Shown in pieces: positions 33,685-42,302 of a stretch of 64,000 nt of DNA; the first letter of the stretch is position 1; each line of letters opens with the position of its first letter. Source of the DNA: Ruegeria halocynthiae (lineage in GTDB: Bacteria > Pseudomonadota > Alphaproteobacteria > Rhodobacterales > Rhodobacteraceae); contig NZ_FNNP01000001.1 in the NCBI RefSeq assembly GCF_900106805.1, forward strand, positions 372,001 through 436,000, read 5' to 3'. Under the pieces are notes generated by a model. The model was not told where the DNA came from, did no database searches, and worked only from the letters and a program-made list of their open reading frames with translations. The position numbers and the translations under genes were made by a program.

Positions 33685-34524
33685 TCAATCTGACACAACT
33701 CCGGGTGGTGGCAGATCCTCGGTTAGTGGCCAGTAGAAATCAGGTGGCAACCCGGCCTCGGCGCGTTTCTCTTCGTTGAAAGGTGGTTTCAGCGCGCCGT
33801 GGAAATAGCGGCGGACAAGCTGGTGGAAGACCTCCTTGGGATCGGCATTCTCGCGCCCGCACAGGAAATGGAACCATTTCGAGCCATACGCTACGTGACC
33901 CACTTCCTCGGCATAGATCACTTCAAGAGCGGCCACCGCGTCCTCGGCCTTGGCCCTTCGGAAGATGTCGATCATTCCAGGGGTCACGTCCAACCCGCGC
34001 GCCTCAAGCACCATGGGCACTACCGCAAGACGACCCATCAGGTCTTCTGCGGTGTCTTCGGCAGCGCGCCACATTCCCGCATGTGCGGGCAGGGCGCCAT
34101 AATGGCTGCCCATTCGTTCCAGACAGTCGCAGACCATCTCGAAATGGCGCGATTCTTCTTCGGCGCACTTTACCCAGTCGTCGTAGAAACCGATGGGCAT
34201 GGGAACGTGGCCAAACCGGGCGATGATATCCCAGTGCAGGTCCACCGCGTTCAATTCGATATGGGCAACGGCGTGCAGCAGGGCGATACGGCCGACCTCT
34301 GATCCCGGCTTGCGGCGGGGCACGTCGCGCGGGGACAACAATTCGGGTTTCTCAGGTCGCGCGGGATAAAGCGGCGGCGCGGCTGTGCCGATTTCGATCT
34401 CTGGCGTATCGCCTTTGCGGGCGGCGAACCAGGCCGCTGCGTATGTCTTGGACAGGGCTGTTTTCTCGTGCCCCACCGCCGTGGTCAGAACCTCGGTCGC
34501 CATTTCGGTTAGTGTCTTGGCCAC
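33685..34524 (-). CDS. Ferritin-like DUF455 protein
   Basis: A 279-residue protein with a di-iron ferritin-like four-helix pattern: AHIELNAVDLHWDI, CAEEESRHFEMVCDCLERMGSHYG and IYAEEVGHVAYGSKWF supply E/H ligands in the expected ExxH-like spacing. DUF455 proteins belong to the ferritin-like superfamily; their reaction is not known to me. I chose the GTG at 34524 (then AKTLTEMATEVL) because GGGA lies about 6 nt upstream; GTG 34536 and ATG 34503 are alternatives. It is separated from the thiol peroxidase gene by 66 nt and may be cotranscribed with it, which would fit oxidative-stress or metal roles. Confidence 0.85.
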   Translation of the reverse strand: MAKTLTEMATEVLTTAVGHEKTALSKTYAAAWFAARKGDTPEIEIGTAAPPLYPARPEKPELLSPRDVPRRKPGSEVGRIALLHAVAHIELNAVDLHWDIIARFGHVPMPIGFYDDWVKCAEEESRHFEMVCDCLERMGSHYGALPAHAGMWRAAEDTAEDLMGRLAVVPMVLEARGLDVTPGMIDIFRRAKAEDAVAALEVIYAEEVGHVAYGSKWFHFLCGRENADPKEVFHQLVRRYFHGALKPPFNEEKRAEAGLPPDFYWPLTEDLPPPGVVSD

Positions 34525-34590
34525 TTCTTTTCCCACCTTTGTTGCAATCCGCGCGGGTCATAGACCGTATGCCCGCGCAGGTCGAGAGGG

Positions 34591-35052
34591 TCAGAGCGCG
34601 CGCACCGCCTCAAGTACTTCATCCACGTGACCCGGAACTTTCACCTTGCGCCAGGCACGGGCGATCTTGCCTTCAGCGTCGATCAGAAAGGTCGAACGTT
34701 CAATACCCATAGATTTACGCCCGTACATGTTCTTTTCGACCCAGACGCCATAATCCTCGCACACGGTCTGGCCGTCATCGGACAGCAGCGGCGTAGTCAG
34801 ACCATGTTTGGCCACGAACTTGTCATGCTTGGCGACAGTATCGCGCGAGATGCCGAAGATATTAGCGCCCGCATCTGCAAAGGCCTGCAACTGCTCCGAG
34901 AATCCGATGGATTCCTTGGTGCAGCCCGGCGTATCATCGCGGGGATAGAAAAACAGGACGACTGCGCGGCCACGCTGTTCCGACAGGGACACTTCGCCGC
35001 CGCCGTCGCGGGGCAGAGTAAAGTCGGGTGCGATGTCTGAGACTTCGGGCAT
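34591..35052 (-). CDS. bcp: Thioredoxin-dependent thiol peroxidase (BCP/PrxQ)
   Basis: A 153-residue peroxiredoxin of the BCP/PrxQ type, reducing H2O2 and organic peroxides. The peroxidatic Cys is C44 in DDTPGCTKES. The resolving Cys found five residues later in E. coli BCP is absent (I49 here); the only other Cys is C98 in QTVCEDYG. It may be a one-Cys enzyme or use C98. The ATG at 35052 has GGAG 8 nt upstream; a TTG at 35058 is also in frame. It is divergent from the AsmA-like gene. Confidence 0.92.
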   Translation of the reverse strand: MPEVSDIAPDFTLPRDGGGEVSLSEQRGRAVVLFFYPRDDTPGCTKESIGFSEQLQAFADAGANIFGISRDTVAKHDKFVAKHGLTTPLLSDDGQTVCEDYGVWVEKNMYGRKSMGIERSTFLIDAEGKIARAWRKVKVPGHVDEVLEAVRAL

Positions 35053-35111
35053 ATTCAAACTCCGGCTGGGAAATTAACGGTTGCTGCTTATCATAGGGCT
35101 CCGTTGGCAGG

Positions 35112-38100
35112 TTGAAAGGCGTGGGGCGCAAATTGGTCCAGCAAGAACAGCAGGATGACGCGCAAGCGGGCAACAAACCGCGCCGCCGATCGCGTCGGCG
35201 AACGGCCGGGCTGTGGACATTGCGCGGCGTCTTCATTCTTGTTTTTCTGGCGCTGATCACAGGGTTCATGGCGATTGGTCATCGTTTACACGCGCCAGTC
35301 TGGTTACGTGACCGGGTAGAGGCACGTATTGATGCAGCGCTGGGCGGTGTAAAAGTGCAGTTCGGCGATGTCAGTTTCATAATCCACGAAGGCTGGCGTC
35401 CGCGATTGCGCCTGACCGATGTCCGTATCAGTGATGCGGCGGGACAGCAGATTGCCGAAGTGTCGGACCTGCGAGCCAGCTTGTCGATGCGCCCACTGCT
35501 GCGCGGTCATGTGCGGCCAAAACGAATTATCCTGGAGGGCGCTCAAATTGCGCTGACCAGAGGTGTCGACGGCGCTTTGTCGCTGACCGTTGGTGCAGGC
35601 AGCGCTCCGGTTGGACAGGCGCCGAACCTCGCGCAGTTGATCGAAAGATCGGACGCCGTTTTCATGTCGCCCATCCTCTCGGCCCTGACCTCGGTCGAGT
35701 TGGATGCGATCACGCTGGATTATCAGGATCTTCGGCTGGGGCGGTCCTGGGTTCTGGATGGCGGGCGCATTCAGGCCACCCGCAGCGCGGGCGAAGTCCG
35801 GCTGGCCACAGGTTTCTCAGTTCTCGCCGGGCGTGATTACGTCAGCATGATCGAGGCCAACTATACCAGCCAATTGGGCAGTCCGACCGCACGGTTTGGC
35901 GTGTCGATCACCGATCTTCCGGCCGAGGACATTGCCGGTCACAGCCCGGCCCTTGCCTGGATGCAGGTGCTCAAAACTCCGATCTCGGGTGCTCTTCGAG
36001 GCAGCGTTGATGCCGAGGGCGCGCTGGGGCCGGTTTTTGCAACGCTGAATCTGGGTGTGGGTGCGGTACAGCCGACACTGGAAACGACCCCGATCAAATT
36101 CGATTCGGCGCGAACCTATTTCACTTACGATCCAGCGCGGCAGGTGTTGGATTTCAATGAGGTCTCGATCAGTTCTGCCTGGGGAACCGTGCAGGCGGAT
36201 GGCAAGGCTTTCCTGCAGGGGGTCAACGCCGGGGGATTGGACAGTATGTCAGCGCAGTTCCGACTGAGTGGGATCGAGGTCAATCCGGCCAATTTGTTCC
36301 CCGAGGCGCTGAACCTGACGAAGGCCGATGTGGATTTTCAGATGAAGCTGGCGCCGTTCCGGTTGCAACTGGGGCAGATGACAATCGAAGATGGTGCACA
36401 CCGCGCGCGGTTGAGCGGGTCTCTGGCGGGTCTCTCCGAAGGCTGGGTGGCTGAAATCGATGCGCAGATTGATCGGATGAAATCCGATCAGCTGCTGAAA
36501 TACTGGCCCGAACGGCTGGCCCCGAAACCGCGCCTCTGGGTCACCGAAAATGTACATTACGGCGAGATGTCAGATCTGGACTTCGCCCTGCGGTTGCGGC
36601 CTGGTGAAAAGCCCGACATCTACTTGGATTTCGAGTTTGAAAACACCAAGGTTCGATTTGCCAAAACGTTGCCGCCCATTGAGAACGCGCAGGGGCAGGC
36701 CAGCTTGCTCAACCGTCGCTTTACAGTATCGGCGCAACAGGGAATCGTGATCGCGGATAAGGGTGGGGCGGTCGACGCCTCGGGTACTTCGTTCATCATC
36801 CCCGATACGAGCATCAAGAAAACAACTCCGGGAATTGCGCGCATACGGGCCAGCGGCAGCGTAACAGCGGCTTTGTCCCTTCTGGACAGGCCGCCGCTGC
36901 AATTGCTGACCAAGGCCAATCTGCCGGTTGATCTGGCGGATGGTCAGGTCAGGCTTGGTGGGACACTTTCATTGCCCCTGATCAAGGGGCTGAAACTCAA
37001 CGATACCCGGTTTCATTTCACCGGAGAGCTGTCGAATCTGGATAGCGACAAACTGGTGCCGGGTTTCAATATCAGTGCTGACCGCCTGACCCTGACCGGA
37101 GATCAGTCGCAGGTGGCCATCGAAGGCGACGGGCTGTTCGGCGTAGTTCCTGTCGTGGCCGCTTGGCGCCAGCCAATTGGCGGAGACACCCCGCAACGCA
37201 GTGAATTGACGGGAGAGATCGAGCTCTCGCCGCGCCTGATGGAGCAGATCAACGCCGGGTTGCCGCGCGGGATGCTGGTCGGGCAGGGGATCGCTGAATT
37301 CAATCTCAGCCTCGGCGCTGGCGAGCCTCCGCGCTTGACCGCAGATTCTGATCTCGTGGGTGTTGCACTGGCCATCCCCGAGCTTGGTTGGCGCAAACCC
37401 GCCAACACCAGCGGCACATTGATGGCCCAGGCGACGCTGGGGGCGCAGCTTAAGGTTGATGCCTTGCGGATTGACACGGCAGGTCTGCGAACCGCGGCGG
37501 AGATATCATTCCGCGACGGTACATTTGACCGGGTTCAGTTCAGTTCCTTTGAGCTGGGGGATTGGCTTGCGGTTCCGGCAGAGCTGATCGGGCGCGGGGC
37601 TGCGCTACCGGATATCCGCGTGTTGGGCGGTGTACTTGATCTGGGAAAGTCCAGTCTGGGTGAAGGCAGCAATGGCGGCGATGAGGCAGGGCCAGGCCCA
37701 AGGCTTGACGTCACGCTGGATCGGTTGCAGGTCACTGAAACGGTTGCGTTGACCGGTTTAACCGGATCGTTCCAGACCACCGGCGGGCTTAACGGTAGTT
37801 TCGCGGCGCAGGTCAACGGGGGCGCTTCGATCAGAGGGCAGGTCACGCCACGCGCTTCTCGGTCAGCGGTTGGTTTGACTTCGGATGATGCGGGGGCGGT
37901 TCTGCGCTCGGCCGGAGTTCTGACGCAAGCTCGGGGTGGATCATTGCAGGTGCAGCTCGATCCTGTCGCCGCACCGGGAAATTATGATGTGGACCTACAG
38001 ATTCGGGACACGCGGATCAAAGATGCGCCCGCCATGGCTGCGTTGTTGAACGCAATCAGTCTGGTTGGGCTGCTGGATGAAATGGCGGGACAGGGCATTT

Positions 38101-38504
38101 TCTTTTCGGCCATCGACAGCAAGATGCGCATCACCCCGACCGAGGTGAAGGTGCTGAGCGGCAGCGCCGTTGGTCCGTCAATGGGGTTGTCATTTGACGG
38201 AACGATCGACACGGTGGCCGGAATGCTGAACCTGCGCGGTGCAATTTCGCCAATCTATCTTGTGAACGTGATTGGCAGCATTCTGACCAAGAAGGGTGAG
38301 GGGATATTTGCCTTCAACTACACGCTGACCGGCCCGCTGACCAAGCCGCAAGTTTCAGTCAACCCGCTGTCGGGGCTTGCGCCATTGTTTCTCCGCAACC
38401 TGCTGCGCGAACCTGCGCCAACCGTGTCTGATGGTCCGAAAGCCACGACAGACCCGTCCGCAGGTCCTCGTCCGGATACTCAAACGCGCGGTGAAAATCG
38501 CTGA
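35112..38504 (+). CDS. AsmA/YhdP-like envelope protein (DUF3971 type)
   Basis: An 1130-residue protein with a basic cytoplasmic N-terminus (RRRSRRRTAG), one membrane helix (about 39-56) and a very long periplasmic part made of repeating beta-strand units. GMLNLRGAISPIYLVNVIGSILTKKGEGIFAFNYTLTGPLTKPQVSVNPLSGLAPLFLR is the typical AsmA-like C-terminus. YhdP/TamB/YdbH-type proteins are thought to bridge inner and outer membranes for phospholipid transport. The TTG at 35112 is a tentative start; GTG 35121 and TTG 35133 are close alternatives. It ends 44 nt before queA. Confidence 0.88.
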   Translation: MKGVGRKLVQQEQQDDAQAGNKPRRRSRRRTAGLWTLRGVFILVFLALITGFMAIGHRLHAPVWLRDRVEARIDAALGGVKVQFGDVSFIIHEGWRPRLRLTDVRISDAAGQQIAEVSDLRASLSMRPLLRGHVRPKRIILEGAQIALTRGVDGALSLTVGAGSAPVGQAPNLAQLIERSDAVFMSPILSALTSVELDAITLDYQDLRLGRSWVLDGGRIQATRSAGEVRLATGFSVLAGRDYVSMIEANYTSQLGSPTARFGVSITDLPAEDIAGHSPALAWMQVLKTPISGALRGSVDAEGALGPVFATLNLGVGAVQPTLETTPIKFDSARTYFTYDPARQVLDFNEVSISSAWGTVQADGKAFLQGVNAGGLDSMSAQFRLSGIEVNPANLFPEALNLTKADVDFQMKLAPFRLQLGQMTIEDGAHRARLSGSLAGLSEGWVAEIDAQIDRMKSDQLLKYWPERLAPKPRLWVTENVHYGEMSDLDFALRLRPGEKPDIYLDFEFENTKVRFAKTLPPIENAQGQASLLNRRFTVSAQQGIVIADKGGAVDASGTSFIIPDTSIKKTTPGIARIRASGSVTAALSLLDRPPLQLLTKANLPVDLADGQVRLGGTLSLPLIKGLKLNDTRFHFTGELSNLDSDKLVPGFNISADRLTLTGDQSQVAIEGDGLFGVVPVVAAWRQPIGGDTPQRSELTGEIELSPRLMEQINAGLPRGMLVGQGIAEFNLSLGAGEPPRLTADSDLVGVALAIPELGWRKPANTSGTLMAQATLGAQLKVDALRIDTAGLRTAAEISFRDGTFDRVQFSSFELGDWLAVPAELIGRGAALPDIRVLGGVLDLGKSSLGEGSNGGDEAGPGPRLDVTLDRLQVTETVALTGLTGSFQTTGGLNGSFAAQVNGGASIRGQVTPRASRSAVGLTSDDAGAVLRSAGVLTQARGGSLQVQLDPVAAPGNYDVDLQIRDTRIKDAPAMAALLNAISLVGLLDEMAGQGIFFSAIDSKMRITPTEVKVLSGSAVGPSMGLSFDGTIDTVAGMLNLRGAISPIYLVNVIGSILTKKGEGIFAFNYTLTGPLTKPQVSVNPLSGLAPLFLRNLLREPAPTVSDGPKATTDPSAGPRPDTQTRGENR

Positions 38505-38548
38505 ACTGAACGGTGGCCGAATCTTTTAGGTCGATGTATGGCGCCGCC

Positions 38549-39595
38549 ATGAAACTCAGCGATTTCGATTTCCACTTGCCCGAACATCTGATTGCGACGC
38601 GGCCCGCCAATCCGCGCCCGTCGGCGCGGCTGCTGGTTGCGCATGGGGACTCGATTCAGGATCACCATGTGTTCGATCTGCCTGACATGCTGCGCCCCGG
38701 AGACCGACTGGTGTTGAACGACACCCGCGTGATCCCTGCGCGGCTGAGTGGCCGCCGCCATCGCGAAAGCGCACAAGGCCCTGTTTCCGCTGCGATCGAA
38801 GCGACGCTGCTGGACCCGCAATCCGATAGTTGCTGGGCTGCGCTGATCAAGCCATTGAAAAAGGTCCGACTCGGAGAGGAGATCGTGTTTTCGGATGATC
38901 TGAGCGCGACCTTGGATCGTGTCGCCGACGGCCAGGCCTATTTGCGTTTCAACCTGACCGGAGAAGATTTCGACCGCGCTCTGGAGCAGGCAGGCGCAAT
39001 GCCGTTGCCACCCTATATTGCGGCGAAGCGAGCGGCGGATGAACAGGACAAGACCGATTACCAAACCGTTTGGGCGCGGAATTCCGGTGCTGTTGCGGCG
39101 CCTACTGCGTCGCTGCATTTTGACGATGCTTTGTTGAATGCGCTCGCGGAACGCGGTGTCGAATTTACTCATGTAACCTTACACGTAGGTGCAGGCACGT
39201 TCCTCCCGGTCAAGGTTGACGACGTGACCACCCATAGGATGCACGCCGAATGGGGGCGCGTCAGCGCGCAGGCGGCAGCCGAGATTGCAGCGACCAAAGC
39301 GGCGGGCGGACGGATCATTCCCGTCGGCACCACCGCCCTGCGTCTGATCGAAAGTGCTGCGCGCTCGGGGCGGATCGAACCATGGGAGGGGGAGACCGAT
39401 ATATTCATCTATCCCGGTTTCCGGTTCCACGTCACCGATGCGCTGATGACCAACTTTCATTTGCCGAAGTCCACTCTGCTGATGCTGGTTTCGGCACTGA
39501 TAGGACAGGATCAGGTCAATGCAATCTATGATCATGCTATTGCTGGTGAGTACCGCTTTTTCTCATATGGCGACGCCTCTCTCTTGATTCCTTAG
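38549..39595 (+). CDS. queA: S-adenosylmethionine:tRNA ribosyltransferase-isomerase
   Basis: A 348-residue QueA, which adds the ribosyl part of SAM to preQ1 in tRNA to form epoxyqueuosine. Conserved regions are [80 protein letters not shown] and the end [19 protein letters not shown] chose the ATG at 38549 by family N-terminus; in-frame codons upstream do not fit. There is no tgt gene beside it, although the two are often adjacent. Confidence 0.96.
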   Translation: MKLSDFDFHLPEHLIATRPANPRPSARLLVAHGDSIQDHHVFDLPDMLRPGDRLVLNDTRVIPARLSGRRHRESAQGPVSAAIEATLLDPQSDSCWAALIKPLKKVRLGEEIVFSDDLSATLDRVADGQAYLRFNLTGEDFDRALEQAGAMPLPPYIAAKRAADEQDKTDYQTVWARNSGAVAAPTASLHFDDALLNALAERGVEFTHVTLHVGAGTFLPVKVDDVTTHRMHAEWGRVSAQAAAEIAATKAAGGRIIPVGTTALRLIESAARSGRIEPWEGETDIFIYPGFRFHVTDALMTNFHLPKSTLLMLVSALIGQDQVNAIYDHAIAGEYRFFSYGDASLLIP

Positions 39596-39701
39596 TCGCA
39601 TCTTTGCCATCCGCGTCTCAACAATGTCGTATACAGGCGCGACGTGGATCGTAATTGCTTGCAAAGCGAACAAAAAACATCGGTAACTTTGGATAGGCGG
39701 A

Positions 39702-40973
39702 ATGCTTCAGGTTCTTTCCAGCGCTTGGGCGCTTCTTCTGGGAATGGGATTGCTGATGGTCGGCAACGGCCTGCAGGGCACATTGCTGGGCGTTCGCGGC
39801 GAGATTGAGGGCTTCTCGACGCTTGAGATGTCCTTTGTGATGTCGGCCTATTTCGTTGGATTTCTGGGCGGTTCGCGTCTGGCGCCCGAGATGATCCGGC
39901 GTGTGGGCCATGTACGCGTCTTTGCGGCACTGGCCTCCTTTATCTCGGCCGTCATGATCTTGTACCCGATGCTGACCGATCCGATTGCGTGGTCGCTGGG
40001 CCGTGTAGTGATAGGGTTTTGTTTCTCGGGCGTGTATGTGACCGCCGAAAGCTGGTTGAATAACGCAGCCAACAATGAGAACCGGGGCCAGGCGCTGTCA
40101 CTCTATATGATGGTTCAAATGACCGGTGTCGTCAGCGCGCAGGCACTGCTGCTGGTTGGGGACCCTGCCGGCTACGAAACCTTTGTTATCGCGTCTATCC
40201 TTGTTTCAATCTCATTCGCGCCCATTCTGCTATCCATCTCTCCGACCCCAGCGTTCGATACCACCAAGCCGATGACCTTGCGCCAGTTGATGGAAACGTC
40301 GCCGCTGGGCTGTGTCGGCATGTTCTTGTTGGGCGGGATATTTTCGGCGCAATTCGGGATGAGCGCCGTATACGGTGCACAGGTGGGGCTGAGCCTTGTC
40401 GAGATTTCGACCTTTGTCGCCGTATTTTATGTTGGTGCTGTTGTGTTGCAATATCCTCTGGGCTGGATGTCCGATAGAACGGACCGACGTCTGCTGATCA
40501 TGCTGGTGGCCGCTGTTGGCGGGGTAGGTGCCCTGATCGGAATGATCCTTGGCGTTACCTTCACCATGCTTCTTGTGGCGGCCTTCATCATCGGCGGCAT
40601 GACGAGTCCGCTTTATTCTCTGCTGATCGCCTACACCAACGATTATCTGGAATACGAAGACATGTCGGCGGCTTCGGGCGGGCTGATCTTTATCAACGGC
40701 CTAGGCGCTATCGCGGGGCCGATCATCACGGGTTGGCTGATGGGGACGGACGTGATCGGCCCAAAGGGCTTTTTCATGTTTATCGCCGCATTGATGTTTG
40801 CCATGGCAGCGTATGCCGCCTACCGCATGACACAGCGCGTTTACGCGCCGGTGGATGAAACGGGGACAATCATGCCGATCTACCCAACGTCGTCACCCGT
40901 TGCGATGGAAGTTGCACAAGAGGTCGTTATCGAGGCGGCGCAGGACGAGCAGGATACGCAAGAACCCGCCTGA
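39702..40973 (+). CDS. MFS transporter, YcaD-like
   Basis: A 423-residue major facilitator transporter with about 12 membrane helices (first GMGLLMVGNGLQGTLLGVRG, second FVMSAYFVGFLGGSRLAPEMIRRVGHVRVFAAL, carrying the family's G-x-x-x-D/R-R-x-G-like loop). VTAESWLNNAANNENRGQALSLYMM and LQYPLGWMSDRTDRRLLI match the YcaD-type subgroup. The C-terminus is an acidic cytoplasmic tail. The substrate is unknown. The gene is likely monocistronic, 106 nt after queA. Confidence 0.88.
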   Translation: MLQVLSSAWALLLGMGLLMVGNGLQGTLLGVRGEIEGFSTLEMSFVMSAYFVGFLGGSRLAPEMIRRVGHVRVFAALASFISAVMILYPMLTDPIAWSLGRVVIGFCFSGVYVTAESWLNNAANNENRGQALSLYMMVQMTGVVSAQALLLVGDPAGYETFVIASILVSISFAPILLSISPTPAFDTTKPMTLRQLMETSPLGCVGMFLLGGIFSAQFGMSAVYGAQVGLSLVEISTFVAVFYVGAVVLQYPLGWMSDRTDRRLLIMLVAAVGGVGALIGMILGVTFTMLLVAAFIIGGMTSPLYSLLIAYTNDYLEYEDMSAASGGLIFINGLGAIAGPIITGWLMGTDVIGPKGFFMFIAALMFAMAAYAAYRMTQRVYAPVDETGTIMPIYPTSSPVAMEVAQEVVIEAAQDEQDTQEPA

Positions 40974-41080
40974 GCGCCGGAAATGTGACTCTAGTGTTGC
41001 AATATGTTACTGTTACAAATCTGTAAAAGAGATTTTAATGACGTTACGTCCTGGGGAGGGCAATTACGGAGTCTAGGGCA

Positions 41081-41659
41081 ATGGTTAGTCCTGAAGAAGT
41101 ATTGAGTTTTTGGTTGGATGAGGTTGGCCCCAAGGGGTGGTACCTGCAGGATGAAGCGCTGGATGCGCGAATCCGCGATAAATTTCTGACAACATGGAAA
41201 GCCGCGTGCGAGGGTAAGTTCTCGCTCTGGTTGACCTATCCAAGCGGGTCACTTGCCTATATTGTCCTTATGGATCAGTTGCCTCGCAACATGTTCCGGG
41301 GCAACAAGCAGGCGTTCGCATCGGATCGGGCGGCACTGGCTGCAGCGAAATGCGCGGTCGACAAGGGCTGGGACCTCAAGATCGACGAGCCGGCACGGCA
41401 GTTCTTTTATCTGCCGATGATGCATTCGGAAAATCTGTGTGATCAGGAACGCTGTGTGCGCCTGATGTTCGAACGGATGTCGGAAAGTGGCGACGGCAAT
41501 CTGCTGCACGCGCGGGCCCATCGAGAGGTGATCCGAAAATTCGGTCGTTTCCCGTATCGAAACGATGCGCTGGAACGCCCGACGACTGAACACGAAGCCG
41601 CATATGTCAGCAGTGGCGGCTACGGCTCGACAGTGCGTGAATTGCAGGCCGCGACCTAA
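41081..41659 (+). CDS. DUF924-family protein
   Basis: A 192-residue helical protein of the DUF924 family (TPR-like fold), function unknown. Family motifs: VLSFWLDEVGPKGWY, SLAYIVLMDQLPRNMFRGNKQAFASDRAALAAA, FFYLPMMHSENLCDQERCV and HREVIRKFGRFPYRN. The ATG at 41081 is used; a GGGGAGGG run lies about 25 nt upstream and a closer site is weak. The stop overlaps the stop of the next, convergent gene by 4 nt, with no terminator between them. Confidence 0.9.
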   Translation: MVSPEEVLSFWLDEVGPKGWYLQDEALDARIRDKFLTTWKAACEGKFSLWLTYPSGSLAYIVLMDQLPRNMFRGNKQAFASDRAALAAAKCAVDKGWDLKIDEPARQFFYLPMMHSENLCDQERCVRLMFERMSESGDGNLLHARAHREVIRKFGRFPYRNDALERPTTEHEAAYVSSGGYGSTVRELQAAT

Positions 41660-42090
41660 GTCGCGGGCTCGCATCCTTTCAAAGTCATAAGCCGGTCGGT
41701 GATACGGTCTGCGGATGTCGTGATGGCATGATCAATCAGATCTTCCGGGTTTTCGACCAGGTTCGCCAGACGGGCCTGGGTATCTTCCAGCTTGTCTTCC
41801 ACATTACCCAGGCGTTGCAGCGCTGCATTCAGTTGTTGGCGGTCAGCGGCATCAAGCTGTGTGTCCGGACTGCTGAGGGTTGCAAGATCGCTGCGCAGTG
41901 CGGTCAGTTCTCCGCGGATGCCTTGCGCCTGTTCGCGTAGCGGAGCCACAAGTTGCAGATTCTCTGCAAACCCGGATCTGATATGTTCTACCGATTGCGC
42001 GAGCTTCCAGCCAAGGAACAGGCACAGCGCCAGCAGTATCAAGGTTGCGTTCAAAAGGGCGAGCAATAAATCTTTGAGCGTTTTGGCCAT
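41656..42090 (-). CDS. Single-pass membrane coiled-coil protein, unknown function
   Basis: A 144-residue protein with one N-terminal membrane helix (LLLALLNATLILLALCLFLGWKLA, about 8-31) and a long coiled coil (about 40-120, with heptads such as LQLVAPLREQAQGIRGELTALRSDLATL and LQRLGNVEDKLEDTQARLANL). No family was recognised. It converges on DUF924 with a 4-nt overlap and is divergent from lpd. Confidence 0.65.
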   Translation of the reverse strand: MAKTLKDLLLALLNATLILLALCLFLGWKLAQSVEHIRSGFAENLQLVAPLREQAQGIRGELTALRSDLATLSSPDTQLDAADRQQLNAALQRLGNVEDKLEDTQARLANLVENPEDLIDHAITTSADRITDRLMTLKGCEPAT

Positions 42091-42252
42091 GATACGCCTT
42101 TCGAAAATTGGGTTTGTTTTGAAACAGATGGTCTGCTGTCTTCAGTTCTAGCCTTTGCGGTAGTGTGGGTATAGGCTGAAATCTGCTCCATATTCGTGAT
42201 CTAACCCTGCGTCATATATGTCGCGGGTTGTTATGTTGATGCGTTGCAAGAA

Positions 42253-42272
42253 ATAGTTTAGCGGTAAACTAG
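42253..42272. promoter_or_regulatory. Palindromic operator upstream of lpd
   Basis: ATAGTTTA-GCGG-TAAACTAG matches the pdhA operator at 18 of 20 positions; 7 bp of each arm pair. It ends 30 nt before the lpd ATG, almost the same distance as at pdhA. Confidence 0.75.
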
Positions 42273-42302
42273 TTTTGAACCGACCTGTGCCGAGAGGGAA
42301 AC

